33,208 nt of DNA from an uncultured Prevotellaceae bacterium (lineage in GTDB: Bacteria > Bacteroidota > Bacteroidia > Bacteroidales > Bacteroidaceae), in the NCBI GenBank assembly GCA_902797505.1, contig CADBSW010000043.1, positions 1 through 33,208 on the forward strand, in the 5' to 3' direction. The first letter of the stretch is position 1, and each line of letters opens with the position of its first letter. Of the stretch, positions 33,137 through 33,208 are shown piece after piece. The position numbers and the translations under genes are program-made. The notes beneath the pieces are model-generated. The model was not told the origin of the DNA. It searched no databases and was given only the letters and a program-made list of their open reading frames with translations.

Positions 33137-33207
33137 TGTCCTTTGGTGTAATGGTAGCACAACAGGTTTTGGTTCTGTTTGTAGTGGTTCGAATCCGCTA
33201 AGGACAA
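33137..33207 (+). tRNA. tRNA-Gln (anticodon TTG)
   Basis: A full cloverleaf can be drawn. Acceptor TGTCCTT/AAGGACA is 33137-33143/33200-33206 and the D arm is GTG/CAC. The anticodon arm ACAGG/TCTGT (33162-33166/33174-33178) has loop TTTTGGT and anticodon TTG at 33169-33171. The T arm AGTGG/CCGCT holds loop TTCGAAT. The window ends directly after the discriminator base, so the true 3' end cannot be checked. Confidence 0.95.
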
Positions 33208-33208
33208 C

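Overview
The window looks like chromosomal DNA of a Prevotella/Segatella-type member of the Bacteroidales. The evidence is repeated Bacteroidetes promoters (TTG, about 19-21 bases, TAnnTTTG), a type IX secretion C-terminal domain, DUF4271, a GH29 fucosidase, a TonB receptor, a Tricorn-type S41 protease, and protein sequences typical of that group. No rRNA or CRISPR is present. One tRNA-Gln lies at the right edge.

Left accessory part (1-8850). The window opens with the start of a leftward cobalamin riboswitch whose gene lies outside. Copies of a three-hairpin repeat follow, then a candidate structured RNA of about 320 nt (550-871). Next is a two-gene unit: a small T9SS-sorted protein, and a secreted FSMP plus NUC-nuclease-like protein that is interrupted by one in-frame TAG and has an altered active-site motif. 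From 3800 to 6720 two leftward gene modules, an archaeal-type AAA ATPase and a DUF3791-DUF3990-DUF3791 operon (probable ADP-ribosyltransferase-fold toxin with small partners), sit between the same kinds of direct repeats, like units of a cassette array. A WG-like protein, a patatin-like lipase and more repeats follow.

Middle part (8849-15534). A hexuronate-type MFS transporter diverges from a tatA-kdgF-coaW-fucosidase operon, which fits uronate and fucose use from plant or host glycans. Then come an O-methyltransferase, aroQ and xerD. aroQ and xerD share a nearly symmetric divergent promoter. Heptanucleotide arrays lie next to the ends of several leftward genes.

Right part (15716-33208). This is mostly housekeeping and cell-envelope genes: Tricorn-like protease, MaoC-like hydratase, lipoprotein, YbjQ, M16 protease, metK, DUF4271, hemD, rnpA, yidD, tyrS and tRNA-Gln. 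Set among them is a 4.4-kb locus flanked by two identical 25-bp repeats. It holds a complete cobalamin riboswitch, a siderophore-class TonB receptor and a four-helix PepSY membrane protein of the ferric-siderophore-reductase type. This pairing of a B12 switch with a siderophore-type receptor and reductase-like partner, together with the cassette-like repeat architecture on the left, are the most unusual parts of the window.
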